Source of the DNA: Anaerolineae bacterium | GTDB lineage: Bacteria > Chloroflexota > Anaerolineae > 4572-78 > J111 | NCBI GenBank assembly: GCA_023151115.1 | Contig: JAKLJP010000018.1 | Span: forward strand, 62,001-126,000 | Reading direction: 5' to 3' | Length of the DNA stretch: 64,000 nucleotides | In this document: positions 46,085 through 55,340 of the stretch, piece after piece | Position numbering within the stretch: position 1 is the stretch's first letter | Layout of the letters: each line of letters opens with the position of its first letter | Notes under the pieces: model-generated | What the model saw: the letters and a program-made list of their open reading frames with translations, nothing else | Databases searched by the model: none | Told to the model about the DNA's origin: nothing | Made by a program: the position numbers and the translations under genes

Positions 46085-47788
46085 TCAAGGGTGATTAATC
46101 TTGAAAACGTAAATTGGCTGGCCGGAAGCATCGGTAAACGTGTGGACCAGGGAGAGGCTGGGGTGGGTGACGGTTTGGGTGTAAATTTCGTTCAGGGGGG
46201 CAGGGTGGTTGTGATCCAGAATGAGATAATCGGCTCCATAGCGCCGGGCTGCTTGCAGAGTTGTCTCGATGTTTTCATTGGGCACAATGACGCTCAACCC
46301 ACCGCCGTGATAACGATAGGCGGGCGGGTTGCCGATCATCACCGTAGCCGTAGGGTCGGCCTGGGCCACCCAAGCGGCGATAGCCGGGTAGAGGGCATCG
46401 GCGCTGTTCCAGCCATTATTTTTTAGCACTCGCCCGTAGTAAATAAAGCAACTCAGGCCAATGGCAATCAATACCAGCCCCACTCCAAAAAATTGTTTGG
46501 CTACTGTGGAGTCCCAACGACGACGGCGGGCCGCGATCCACTCGATGGCCCGCTCCAGGCCAACCAGCGCTGTGGCATAAATGAAGGGCAGCAGGGCTGC
46601 GCCGGAGTGGAACAGTCCCCCGCGCGCGCCGGGAAAGGCAAAAACCAGGGTCATCACCGCAAACAACAGCGCCGCGTAGAGGCCGGCCAGCTGGACCAAT
46701 ACATGGCGGCGCAAGGACCAGCCTCCCAGCAGCGCCAGCGGCGCCAGAAAGATCATGCCCCAAACAGCCAACACCGTTTGCAGATTGATGGTTAGCGCCC
46801 ACCAGCGACCTTGCAGCGCCGGCCCCAGCCCTTGCCCCAAAAAAGTGCGGGCCGATAACTCCCGGCCATAGCTAAACAACTCATCGTAAGTGGTCAACCA
46901 AATCGTTTGCGAACCGGCCGTTGGGAAGAATGTTCCGGTCACTTGCCAATTGCGGACAAACCAGGGAGCCATAATGAGGAGATAACCGAGAAGGAGGAAC
47001 GTGAGGCGTGAGGCGTAAATCGTAAATCGTAAATCGTAAATCGTAAATCGTAATAGGTAAAGCAACAGGATACTGATGAGTACCAGTGGGCCGTCGGCGC
47101 GGGCGAGGTGGGCCAGACCGGCGAAGATGCCAGCGGCGAAAAACCAGAGTGGGGGTTGGGGGTTGAGGGTTGGGGGTTGAGGGTTAGATTGTTTTAGTCT
47201 GTGTTCGTCAGTTCTTACTGCGTACTCCTTACTCCCTACTCCATACTTCATACTCCCTACTCCCTCCATCCCCCGCCAAGCAGCCAACAACGCCAGCGAG
47301 CCGGTGATGGCAAAAGGGGTGAAGTTGTCAATAGCGGTCCAATAAGGAAAGTAAAAGCCGCTGAAGATCGCTAACAGGCCGGCCAGCCAGCTCAGCCGGC
47401 GCTGGCCTGATAAATGATAAGTAAGCAGGTAAGTGAGCGGGGCCAGCAGCGCCGAAAGCAGCACAAAGGGTATCTGGGCAGCTCGATAGGAAGCGCCGCC
47501 TACGACCATGCCCATCCAGGCCAGGATCGAGGTCAGCGGCATCCAGTAGAGATGGCTGGGCTGGGGCGGTGGGCCGGGCTGTCCCAGGTAATTCCAGACA
47601 AAATCTTCCACAAAACCGCGCCCGGCCAGCAAATTGAGCGCATTAACATAAGAGTAAGCGGCGTCCATGTAATTGGGCTGCTGTTGCGGCCAGGCGGTTA
47701 GCAGGCGAATCAGGCAGGCCAGACCAAACAGGATGAGCAAATCCTGGCGGCGAACTTTTGAGGCATGGAGAGATTGAAGGCTGATCAC
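46085..47788 (-). CDS. GT39-like membrane glycosyltransferase
   Basis: 567 residues, GTG start. N-terminus with a membrane helix then QPNYMDAAYSYVNALNLLAG as first loop; only one acidic residue is evident at the usual catalytic place. Around 11 membrane helices. The last 130 residues are outside (GNPPAYRYHGGGLSVIVPNE). Two in-frame arrays, 47000-47053 (peptide RFTIYDLRFTIYAS) and 47151-47270, lie in loops. It follows the 47793 gene with a 4-nt gap and is presumably cotranscribed with it. Confidence 0.78.
   Translation of the reverse strand: MISLQSLHASKVRRQDLLILFGLACLIRLLTAWPQQQPNYMDAAYSYVNALNLLAGRGFVEDFVWNYLGQPGPPPQPSHLYWMPLTSILAWMGMVVGGASYRAAQIPFVLLSALLAPLTYLLTYHLSGQRRLSWLAGLLAIFSGFYFPYWTAIDNFTPFAITGSLALLAAWRGMEGVGSMKYGVGSKEYAVRTDEHRLKQSNPQPPTLNPQPPLWFFAAGIFAGLAHLARADGPLVLISILLLYLLRFTIYDLRFTIYASRLTFLLLGYLLIMAPWFVRNWQVTGTFFPTAGSQTIWLTTYDELFSYGRELSARTFLGQGLGPALQGRWWALTINLQTVLAVWGMIFLAPLALLGGWSLRRHVLVQLAGLYAALLFAVMTLVFAFPGARGGLFHSGAALLPFIYATALVGLERAIEWIAARRRRWDSTVAKQFFGVGLVLIAIGLSCFIYYGRVLKNNGWNSADALYPAIAAWVAQADPTATVMIGNPPAYRYHGGGLSVIVPNENIETTLQAARRYGADYLILDHNHPAPLNEIYTQTVTHPSLSLVHTFTDASGQPIYVFKINHP
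47000..47053. repeat. GTAAATC 7-nt array inside a CDS
   Basis: Five perfect GTAAATC units preceded by two GTGAGGC units. Coding strand is GATTTAC, the same unit as at 6311-6352. Confidence 0.92.
47151..47270. repeat. GGGTTGG and TACTCCC arrays inside a CDS
   Basis: Five GGGTTGG/GGGTTGA units, a short unique stretch, then seven TACTCCC-type 7-nt units. In frame in the 46085 gene (peptides NPQPPTLNPQPP and GVGSMKYGVGSKEYAV). Confidence 0.85.
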
Positions 47789-47792
47789 TGAA

Positions 47793-49556
47793 TTACCGTT
47801 TGATCTGAAATAACTTGACCAAGTAGCCGCGCAGCGTGTAGGTTTTGAGGAGGGTGGCGTGTTTCATATCCTTCGGGTAGATTTTGAATACCCCTTCCTC
47901 ATTAAATGGGCCATCTTTCAACACGCTGTCGGCATCCACTGCCACATGAGTAATTTGGGGGTCAAGGGTACTTTGAGGCACGTTGGTATTGTAAACATAA
48001 AAGCTCAGAGCCGGGAGGTCGTTTTCCAGGGCTAACACATAGGCATAGGATCCCCCCAAAAAAGCATCTGCCCCCAACTCCCGGCTGATTTGGCGCGAGG
48101 CTTCGACAATAGTAAATTCCGGCGCTCTGGCCCAGGACCCATACTGGTAAAGGTCGCCCAGGGTGATGGCCACGACCAGGATGAGGGCGATCAAAGCACG
48201 AACCTTAGACGAGGGAAGCGCCAGATTAACCGGTTTTCTCCTCTCCAACCAGGCCACAAAAGCCAAAATACCGACCAGCGCCAGCAGCAGTGATCCAATG
48301 AGGATGGCAAACAGAATCGGCAGATCAAGGATCACTTGATAATCAACCAGGTTCACGCCCAGATACAAAGCGTAGCCCAGCTTTACCCCTCCCGCCAGCA
48401 GTTGATACAGAAAGTAGGTTAAACCGATGAGAACAAAAACAAGCTGTAGCCGGCCCAGTTTGGCCGGTAAGGGCAACCGCTCTGAGCGCAGCCAGCGGTC
48501 CAGGGCCAGCGCCGCCGTCAAACTCAGTGGGGGAATCAGGCCGATCATAAAGCGGAAAGGCTGGCTATTCGACGCCAACAGCATTAATACAGTAAAGACC
48601 AAATAAAGCAACGTGATGATCTCACCCATAGCTAAGCAGGGTGGATTTTTTCCCAACGCCTGAGCGCCTCGGTAAAAAAGATAAGCATACGCCAGCCCAA
48701 ACAGAGGAAATATTCGCACGAAAAAGCCGGAATAGATGCCAAATTGCAGGACCGAGACCATGGCAAAACGCACATTTTCTTCCAGGCCATGCTCAGGATT
48801 AAAAGTACGGGTGGAAACATCGGAAGGCAGGATGGTATCAATAGTGGTAGCCTGGAACAGGTGAATCCAGCCCAGCCCGGCCATCAGCGCTGCTCCGGTC
48901 AGAAAGAATAGCAGCGGGGACCAAACCTGGGAGTGACGCTCTCGCCAGCGCCGCCAGGTTAAAATTAATAACCCCACCACCGCCGCGGCCAGAAAAGTGA
49001 CCCCGGCTATTTTAATATACAAAACACAAAACAGGCTAACCACTCCGCAGATAAAAAACCAGCCCGGCCGGCGCAGTCCCCGGCCCCAGCAATAAAGCGC
49101 CAGCGCCAGGCCGCAGGCCAGCGGGGTATAAACCATCGGAATACGATTATAAATGAGAAAAGGGTAATTCAGCGTTATAAAGAGGGCGCTAAAAAGCGCC
49201 GCTCGCCGCCCAAACTGTTGATGGGCAAAAGCAGCGGTAAACACAATCGCCAGCAGGCTGGTACTCACCGCAATGAGATTGGCCTGCCAATAGCCAATCC
49301 CCAGGATGGAGAAAAACCCGTAAGCCAGCCAGGTGAGAGCCGGCTGCCGGTAAGGGGGTGGTTGGACGCCAAAGAGAACCCAATCACGGGCAAAGCCAAT
49401 TGTGTTTGGCCCGTCGGTGCTCAAATCTTGCGAACGAGTCAGGTAGATCGGGGCGTCGGCGGTGAGGGCGTACAGGCGCAGGGCTGCGGCCAGCAGCAAA
49501 ATGGCAACCATGCCTATCAGATAAGTACGACGAGAAAGACTATTTATCTGTAGCAT
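47793..49556 (-). CDS. GT39-like membrane glycosyltransferase
   Basis: 587 residues. The head (LLAAALRLYALTADAPIYLT, then RSQDLSTDGPNTIGFARDW) has the GT39 layout with Asp residues in the first loop but not the usual DE pair. FITLNYPFLIYNRIPMVYTP replaces the common AQEARMYT motif, so this is a divergent member. About 12 helices, then an outside domain from about residue 480. No repeat arrays interrupt it. It overlaps the end of the 49540 gene by 17 nt, indicating one transcript. Confidence 0.8.
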   Translation of the reverse strand: MLQINSLSRRTYLIGMVAILLLAAALRLYALTADAPIYLTRSQDLSTDGPNTIGFARDWVLFGVQPPPYRQPALTWLAYGFFSILGIGYWQANLIAVSTSLLAIVFTAAFAHQQFGRRAALFSALFITLNYPFLIYNRIPMVYTPLACGLALALYCWGRGLRRPGWFFICGVVSLFCVLYIKIAGVTFLAAAVVGLLILTWRRWRERHSQVWSPLLFFLTGAALMAGLGWIHLFQATTIDTILPSDVSTRTFNPEHGLEENVRFAMVSVLQFGIYSGFFVRIFPLFGLAYAYLFYRGAQALGKNPPCLAMGEIITLLYLVFTVLMLLASNSQPFRFMIGLIPPLSLTAALALDRWLRSERLPLPAKLGRLQLVFVLIGLTYFLYQLLAGGVKLGYALYLGVNLVDYQVILDLPILFAILIGSLLLALVGILAFVAWLERRKPVNLALPSSKVRALIALILVVAITLGDLYQYGSWARAPEFTIVEASRQISRELGADAFLGGSYAYVLALENDLPALSFYVYNTNVPQSTLDPQITHVAVDADSVLKDGPFNEEGVFKIYPKDMKHATLLKTYTLRGYLVKLFQIKR

Positions 49557-51030
49557 ATTTCAAGATGTAAATTCCACCCACCTGGGTTTCTTCCAAGAGG
49601 CGATAATGGTTGTCAAAATAGTCTTTTTGGGCCAGTTGGTAATCAATAGCCTGGTCCAGGCCAAGCACCAGCCAGACTCGATCACGTCCTTGAGCAGCCA
49701 GCGCAAGCTCTTGTTTGGGGGCGGTCACGGCTGCGACAATGGCCTGGGAGGGAGCATTGATGCGCGCAATTTTCGGGTCGCCTGGCAGCAGAATCTGTTC
49801 CATCGCCGGGTTGTACACCCAAAAAGGCAGGTATGAACCTTCACTGGGGTGTAGGGTCACTTCATCAGCCTGGGCATGTTCACGGACGTAGGCGGCGGCT
49901 TCATCCCAAGGGGGCTTAGCATAAGCTGGATTGAAATAATAATTGACCAGTGATATTCCCATAACCGCCAGAACAGGCGCAAACAAGGCTTGATTAAGTC
50001 GGGGACGTGGGACATGGATCAACCCCCAGCCCACCAGCAGATAAAGCGGCAAAGACGCGGTTAGAACAGTCCGCAATTGAAAAATCGGGCGAACCAGGGA
50101 AACCAGATAGGTACCCAACAATGGGACCAGCATCCAAAACAGCAACCAGAGCAGCGCCTGGCGATGAATGTTACCACTCATTAAAGCATGCCGGGCATTG
50201 TTGAGAATGGCAAAGACAACAAAAAGGGTCACCACCAAGGCCACAGCCACCCAAAAGGCCGGCAGCGACACCCCCACAAAAAAGCCGCTCAGGGTGGTCA
50301 GGAGGCTCAGCAGATGGGGTGTTTCGATCCAATAGGAGGCCAGCACCGACCGGGTTTGGCTGAAAAAGACACTTAACCAGGGCAGGTAGAGCACGGCCAC
50401 GAGACCCATACTCAGGACAAAAGACAACAACCGCTCTCGGCGACGATCAACCAACAGCAAGTAAAGCCCCATGGCCAAAAAAATCGGGAAACTGAAATAA
50501 GCGGTATAGCTGGCTAACGTCGCTGCTAAAACAAACACTCCCCACCAGCGGGGATGATTATCCCGCAGGGCGCGGCTAAAAGCCCAACCACAGAAACCCG
50601 TCAACAAGAGCAACAGGGTATACATGCGGGCTTCCTGAGCATAAAAAAGTTGAATAGGGGAAAGCGTCATCATGAAGGCGCTGGTCAGGCCAACCTTTTC
50701 ATCAAAAAGGTCTCGCCCGATAAGGTATACCATCAGGATGGCTCCAACACTGCTTAGAACCGAGGGCAACCTGACGATAAATTCGCTCTGCCCCAGCAGC
50801 AAAAAAAGTTTTACCAGCAAAAAGTAAAGCGGCGGATGCACATCTGCGGCGGTAATTGCGACCAAATCGGCTATCGGTTGTTGGGCCAACAGCACAGTCA
50901 AAGCTTCGTCGTGCCAAAAGGACCACGCATCCAAATGAAACAACCGCAGGGCGAGGGCCAGCCCGACCAGCCACCATAACCAGTTTTGCTGGGCTATAAT
51001 CTGATGAAACCTGGTTCGAAGATCAGTCAT
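49540..51030 (-). CDS. GT39 family membrane glycosyltransferase
   Basis: About 496 residues from ATG 51030; an open frame reaches 51078 but runs into a repeat. Strong GT39 signature: LRLFHLDAWSFWHDEALTVL with catalytic DE, ITAADVHPPLYFLLVKLF, and LSPIQLFYAQEARMYTLL. The family uses polyprenyl-phosphate sugars to modify proteins or lipids outside the membrane. A short external C-terminal domain follows residue 390. It overlaps the next gene (47793). Confidence 0.88.
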   Translation of the reverse strand: MTDLRTRFHQIIAQQNWLWWLVGLALALRLFHLDAWSFWHDEALTVLLAQQPIADLVAITAADVHPPLYFLLVKLFLLLGQSEFIVRLPSVLSSVGAILMVYLIGRDLFDEKVGLTSAFMMTLSPIQLFYAQEARMYTLLLLLTGFCGWAFSRALRDNHPRWWGVFVLAATLASYTAYFSFPIFLAMGLYLLLVDRRRERLLSFVLSMGLVAVLYLPWLSVFFSQTRSVLASYWIETPHLLSLLTTLSGFFVGVSLPAFWVAVALVVTLFVVFAILNNARHALMSGNIHRQALLWLLFWMLVPLLGTYLVSLVRPIFQLRTVLTASLPLYLLVGWGLIHVPRPRLNQALFAPVLAVMGISLVNYYFNPAYAKPPWDEAAAYVREHAQADEVTLHPSEGSYLPFWVYNPAMEQILLPGDPKIARINAPSQAIVAAVTAPKQELALAAQGRDRVWLVLGLDQAIDYQLAQKDYFDNHYRLLEETQVGGIYILKYATDK

Positions 51031-51048
51031 TTTCGCTAACGTGCGAAT

Positions 51049-51087
51049 GCGTCTTGCGTGTTGCGTAAAACGGAACACGCAAGACGC
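51049..51087. repeat. perfect inverted pair GCGTCTTGCGTGTT
   Basis: 14-bp perfect arms, loop 11 nt, just upstream of the ATG at 51030 and within the mRNA of the cluster. Confidence 0.8.
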
Positions 51088-51137
51088 AACACGTAGATCA
51101 TTTGAGTTAAAACTTTTCTAAAGGACTATACTATCCA

Positions 51138-53294
51138 CTATTTTAGCCGGTACACCTGATACGCCCCAGCCACCTCAAAAACCGGCTCAAAATAGTCAGC
51201 TTCCAGCACGGCTAATTGCTCCAGAGCCGGCGCGGACAAAGCTTCCGTCTCTTCCCGTTTAATAAATTCCAACCCTTGACGGTGCAGCAATACATGCGTA
51301 ATTCCCGCCTGTTTCCAGGCAGCAGCGATATTGGCGGCGCTGCCGTAGAGATAGTGGTCGTGAGCCAATTGGTCCAGAATGCTGTCGGGGCGGCACTCAA
51401 CCTGGCAAAAGTAGCTGCGCGGCTCCCACAAAAACAGCACCACGGCTTGGGCCGGCAATGTTTGATGCAACTGTTCCATGGTAGCATAGTACGCCCCCAA
51501 GCGGCGAGTCAAATACTCGGATCGTGTCTCCTGCCCGGTCAAATAGGCCAGGGGGTTGACCTGGGCAAAGTTCAGGCTCAACTCGACCAGGTTGAGGGTC
51601 AGCGCCAGCCCAATCAACAAATTGACAAAGCGGTGCAGCGAAAACTGAGGCCGGTCCAGGTGGGCCAAATCCTGCCACAGCCAGCCGACCACCGGACTCA
51701 AAGCTGCCAGGCAGGGCAGCAGCAAGCGCGACTGCCACAACGAGCGTGACCAGATGACCCCCAATGTCCAAAAGAGAAATTGAGCCAGGGCAAAAATGAG
51801 CAAAACATCCAGAGCCGGGGGACGTTCCGGGGTGCGGGCGCGATAGCGAAACACCCCATACAGCAGGATCAACGGCAGAAACGCCAGAAACAGCGGCCCG
51901 GTGCGCCCATCAAAATAATTGACATCCCGCACGCCCAACATCGCCAGCATGGGCAAGACAGCCAGAGTTTTTAAGTCGAAACCGATGCCCGTACCCGCCT
52001 GGGCATACCAATCGGCCCGGAATTGATCCCAAAACAGGCCATCGAACAGGCTGGACAAAAACGGGTAAAAAGGATTGCCGGTGAAGAAGAAATTTTTGAG
52101 ATACCAGGGCAGGGCGATGGCAAGCGCTGGAAGGGTGAAGGCAACAAGAGGTTTGAAGTAATTGTGAATTGTGAATTGTGAATTGTGAATTGTGAATTTT
52201 CTTTGTATTAGCCACCATAATAAGATCAGGCCAACGGTTAGGGGGCCGATAAAACTGGTATATTTCAAGTTCATGGACAACCCGGCGAAAAGGCCGCTCA
52301 GAACCAGCCAACGGGGGTCGGGGGTTGGGGGCCGAGGGTCGGAGATTGGAGATTGGACTGCCAAGCGCGGAGCGCCACCTTCTGATTTCTGACTACTGAC
52401 TACTGACTTCTGACTACTAACCCCTAACCCCCATCCCCTGAGCAAAGCGTACAGCGCCGCCAATTGATAAAAGGCCAGGGCCAGATCGTTGTAGGCCCAG
52501 CCGGCCAGGGTGACGATCATGGGCATGGAGAGCAGAACCAGCACCGACGGCCAGCCCGACTCGCGGCTGAGATGACGGCGGGCGGTCAGGTAGACCAGCC
52601 CGGTTAGCAGCAGGCCGTAGAGGGTGTGGCTGAGTTTGGCCGCAATATCGCCGCGCAGGAGCATAGCGTAGGTAAACAACATTTCGGCCAGGAAGGGGAA
52701 GTTGAAGTGGGGCACGTCGAAACCGGGGCTGATCCGGTGGGCTTGAATATACAGCTTGGGGGCCGTCAGGTGGTAAAAGAGGCCGTCCCAATCAATGGGC
52801 GGGAGCAGCGCCGCAACCAGGGTAAACAACCCGACCAGAAACAGGTAAAACATGGTCAGCCGGTTCGGGCTGTTGGCCGGCCAACGGAAGCAGCGATACA
52901 GAGCCAGAAAATCAGGCCACAGGGCCAGGGCCAAAAGCAAGCTGAGACTCATAAAAAGCCAGCGGTAAAGCAGTCCGGCCAGCCCCAGCCCAAGTGTGAC
53001 CAATCCTAACGCGCCCAGACCGAGACCACAACCCAGGATAAGAAGTTCGCCGGTGGAGAGTTGGAAGGTTGGAGGATTGGAAGGGATTAGCTTTTGCAAC
53101 CAATGCAACAGTCGCTGGCCCAGGCCCAAGCCCAGAAAGCCAAGCCAGGTGGCAACTAGCAAGTCCAACAGGGCGTTAGCCAGGGCTGCTGCCGCTACAG
53201 GGATAAAGGGTTTCTGTATCAGATAAAACACCCCAAAAATCACAAAGAGCCAGAGGATAAAAAGAGCAGGCAGAATAAAGGAGAATTTCTTCAC
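51138..53294 (-). CDS. GT-C-like membrane glycosyltransferase with repeat insertions
   Basis: 718 residues. The first large loop has DWDGLFYHLTAPKLYIQAH, a motif seen in a subgroup of GT39-like enzymes, with Asp residues at the catalytic position. About 13 membrane helices and a 150-residue external end (LPAQAVVLFLWEPRSYFCQV, with CQVEC). In-frame arrays at 52161-52198, 52312-52435 and 53055-53085 supply TIHNSQFTIHNS, SSQKSVVSSQKSE and other low-complexity peptides in loops. GTG start overlapping the stop of the 53291 gene (GTGA). Confidence 0.8.
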   Translation of the reverse strand: MKKFSFILPALFILWLFVIFGVFYLIQKPFIPVAAAALANALLDLLVATWLGFLGLGLGQRLLHWLQKLIPSNPPTFQLSTGELLILGCGLGLGALGLVTLGLGLAGLLYRWLFMSLSLLLALALWPDFLALYRCFRWPANSPNRLTMFYLFLVGLFTLVAALLPPIDWDGLFYHLTAPKLYIQAHRISPGFDVPHFNFPFLAEMLFTYAMLLRGDIAAKLSHTLYGLLLTGLVYLTARRHLSRESGWPSVLVLLSMPMIVTLAGWAYNDLALAFYQLAALYALLRGWGLGVSSQKSVVSSQKSEGGAPRLAVQSPISDPRPPTPDPRWLVLSGLFAGLSMNLKYTSFIGPLTVGLILLWWLIQRKFTIHNSQFTIHNYFKPLVAFTLPALAIALPWYLKNFFFTGNPFYPFLSSLFDGLFWDQFRADWYAQAGTGIGFDLKTLAVLPMLAMLGVRDVNYFDGRTGPLFLAFLPLILLYGVFRYRARTPERPPALDVLLIFALAQFLFWTLGVIWSRSLWQSRLLLPCLAALSPVVGWLWQDLAHLDRPQFSLHRFVNLLIGLALTLNLVELSLNFAQVNPLAYLTGQETRSEYLTRRLGAYYATMEQLHQTLPAQAVVLFLWEPRSYFCQVECRPDSILDQLAHDHYLYGSAANIAAAWKQAGITHVLLHRQGLEFIKREETEALSAPALEQLAVLEADYFEPVFEVAGAYQVYRLK
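52161..52198. repeat. GTGAATT 7-nt array inside a CDS
   Basis: Five perfect units. Coding strand AATTCAC, open in all frames (peptide FTIHNSQ). Confidence 0.93.
52312..52435. repeat. GGGTTGG, AGATTGG and TACTGAC arrays inside a CDS
   Basis: Three arrays in a row: GGGGTTGG-type, GGAGATTGGAGATTGG, then five TACTGAC/TTCTGAC 7-nt units. In frame in the 51138 gene. Confidence 0.85.
53055..53085. repeat. GTTGGAAG 8-nt array inside a CDS
   Basis: Three degenerate units; peptide IPSNPPTFQLS. In frame. Confidence 0.75.
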
Positions 53295-54532
53295 GCGCCC
53301 GCCTCAATTTTTTGAGCCACAGCGAATAAGCCACGCCAATCAGCCAGATAGAGCAATAACAATAACAAGGGCAAAAAACCATGCATAAAGGGGTGTTCAA
53401 AATTGGTTCCAATAATAAATTTGAGAAAGACAAACCAGAGCAATAAATTTAAGCCGATTTGGACGAAAAACACCACCAGATTGCCTCCGTCCCCCAGCTG
53501 GCTGATGCGGCGGAACCACAGCAAAAGCGGCAGGTAAAGAATTACATGGTTGGTGGTGGCGGAGCGGAAGGCCACCAAATTGCCGATGATGAGGGTCAGC
53601 ATAAGGGCATAAACAAACCAACCCGGCTTTTTTAACCAAACCTGCCCCCAAGCAAAAACCATTAGACCAATTAAGAGTACCGACAAACCGTTTGCCAGAG
53701 GGATGGCGATGGGTGCAGCAAAGGTGCGGGTTAAGTTTTCAATAGGAGAATAAAAGCCTACGTAGTCAGAGTAGGCAAACAGGCCCCTGTAAAAATCTTG
53801 GAGCCAGGTAGGTACTAAAAGCATCGCTGTGATGGTCAGAAACAGCAACCCGCCGCCAAAGCCGATGATAACCCGCCAGCGGTGATGTGTCAAGGCCCAT
53901 AATAACAGGAACGGGATGAGCATAAAAACCATTTGCGGTTTGATTGTCGCCAGAGCTAGACAAGCTCCGGCGGCGTAATCCCACCGCTGCTTGAGAGCAA
54001 ATAGCGCGGCGGCAAAAAATCCAAAAACTACCACCGCGAACTGCCCCAAAATAATACTCCGCGCTCCCGGATAAAAAAAGACTGCCCATAACATGGTCAG
54101 CACCAGCAGCCACGAAGCCATTTTCCAATTGACCCATTTAAGGCTGAGGACAGTGCCAAAGATCAAGCCAAATTGTAAAAATACCATCCAGGCTGCCTGA
54201 GCCACCGCGTAAGGCGTATAGATCAGCGGCCAAAAGAGAAAAAGCGTGTATAGTGGGTAGGCAAAAGCAACCTGATCTTCCCACGGCTCGGTATAGCGAC
54301 CAAAAAGGCCCAACTGGGCCTCCAAAGCCACTTCACGATCATAGGGGTTGCGCCCCTCCAAAAGCAGGGCGCGCCCGCCAAACCAGCGCGGAAAAAAATC
54401 GGCTGCGCCAGGGAAACGGGAGGAAAAAACGGCATACATGGCATAGGAGTCGGTGGCAAAAAGCAGGAGCAGGAGCAAACCCAACACCAGCCATTGTCTT
54501 AAGGGGAGTTTACTGCTTGATTTGATATTCAC
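53291..54532 (-). CDS. GT87-like (DUF2029) membrane mannosyltransferase-like protein
   Basis: 413 residues. The first loop (GAADFFPRWFGGRALLLEGRN followed by PYD) is the classic GT87 pattern, and YPLYTLFLFWPL and IKPQMVFMLIPF match its second and middle motifs. GT87 enzymes such as PimE add mannose from polyprenyl-phosphate mannose to a glycolipid. It starts with GTG one base after the stop of the GT2 gene (54534), which could make its donor, and overlaps the next gene with GTGA. Confidence 0.85.
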   Translation of the reverse strand: MNIKSSSKLPLRQWLVLGLLLLLLFATDSYAMYAVFSSRFPGAADFFPRWFGGRALLLEGRNPYDREVALEAQLGLFGRYTEPWEDQVAFAYPLYTLFLFWPLIYTPYAVAQAAWMVFLQFGLIFGTVLSLKWVNWKMASWLLVLTMLWAVFFYPGARSIILGQFAVVVFGFFAAALFALKQRWDYAAGACLALATIKPQMVFMLIPFLLLWALTHHRWRVIIGFGGGLLFLTITAMLLVPTWLQDFYRGLFAYSDYVGFYSPIENLTRTFAAPIAIPLANGLSVLLIGLMVFAWGQVWLKKPGWFVYALMLTLIIGNLVAFRSATTNHVILYLPLLLWFRRISQLGDGGNLVVFFVQIGLNLLLWFVFLKFIIGTNFEHPFMHGFLPLLLLLLYLADWRGLFAVAQKIEAGA

Positions 54533-54533
54533 G

Positions 54534-55214
54534 TTAAAAACGGTACTTTATCAGGTTCCAGACCGCAATTGGACCGTCGTACCATTGAATTTTTTTACCT
54601 TCGGCCCAGGTACGGGGATAGTAGGAAATAGGCACTTCGTGAATAGGAATTTTGCGGCGCAGAATTTTTCCGGTCACTTCCGGGCAAAACTCAAACCCAT
54701 TGCTTTCCAGGCCAATCTCTTTAAGCAGACTGGCGCAAAAAACTTTGTAGCCGGTAGCCTCATCGGTGATACGCGAGCCATATAACAGGTTAGTAATAAC
54801 ACTTAACAAGCGGCCACCCCAATAAAAAGCAAACGAGGAATGGCCATTAGGCCGCAGATTGCGCGAACCGTAGACCACTTTTATCTTAGCGTCGGCAAAA
54901 GGGGCCAGGAGAACCGGATAATCGGCGGGATCATACTCCAAGTCGGCATCCTGCACTAAGACCAGATCGCCAGTTACGGCGCTCAAGCCTGTGCGAATAG
55001 CTGCGCCTTTGCCCTGATTCTGGGCGTGTCTTAAAATTTGCAGGGGAGGGTCAGCGCTGTTTTGTAATCGTCTTAAAATTGCCGGAGAGTTGTCACTGGA
55101 ACTGTCGTCAACCACAATAATCTCTGCAGCCAAGCCTGTGGCACGCACCCGAGTAATAATCTCTTCAAGTGTAGCTGCCTCGTTGTAAACAGGAATAATA
55201 ACTGATAGCTTCAT
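54534..55214 (-). CDS. GT2 glycosyltransferase, polyprenyl-phosphate mannose/glucose synthase-like
   Basis: 226 residues. DPM1-like: VIIPVYNEAATLEEIITRV, VVDDSSSDNSPAILRRL, NQGKGAAIRTGL, QDADLEYDPADYPVLL (metal site) and YGSRI then DEATGYKVF. It should join a nucleotide sugar to a polyprenyl phosphate at the cytoplasmic face, supplying the donor used by GT-C enzymes around it. No C-terminal membrane helices are present. Directly followed by the GT87 gene. Confidence 0.93.
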   Translation of the reverse strand: MKLSVIIPVYNEAATLEEIITRVRATGLAAEIIVVDDSSSDNSPAILRRLQNSADPPLQILRHAQNQGKGAAIRTGLSAVTGDLVLVQDADLEYDPADYPVLLAPFADAKIKVVYGSRNLRPNGHSSFAFYWGGRLLSVITNLLYGSRITDEATGYKVFCASLLKEIGLESNGFEFCPEVTGKILRRKIPIHEVPISYYPRTWAEGKKIQWYDGPIAVWNLIKYRF

Positions 55215-55340
55215 TATTTAAGTTGACTCCATAGGGGTAAATTTTGACACCTCACAGCATACCCTAAAAGTGGTCTAACCATAAAGAGGCAAATGTCACC
55301 AATAGTAGCTGCTCAAGGTACTTATCAAATTTCCCTAAAG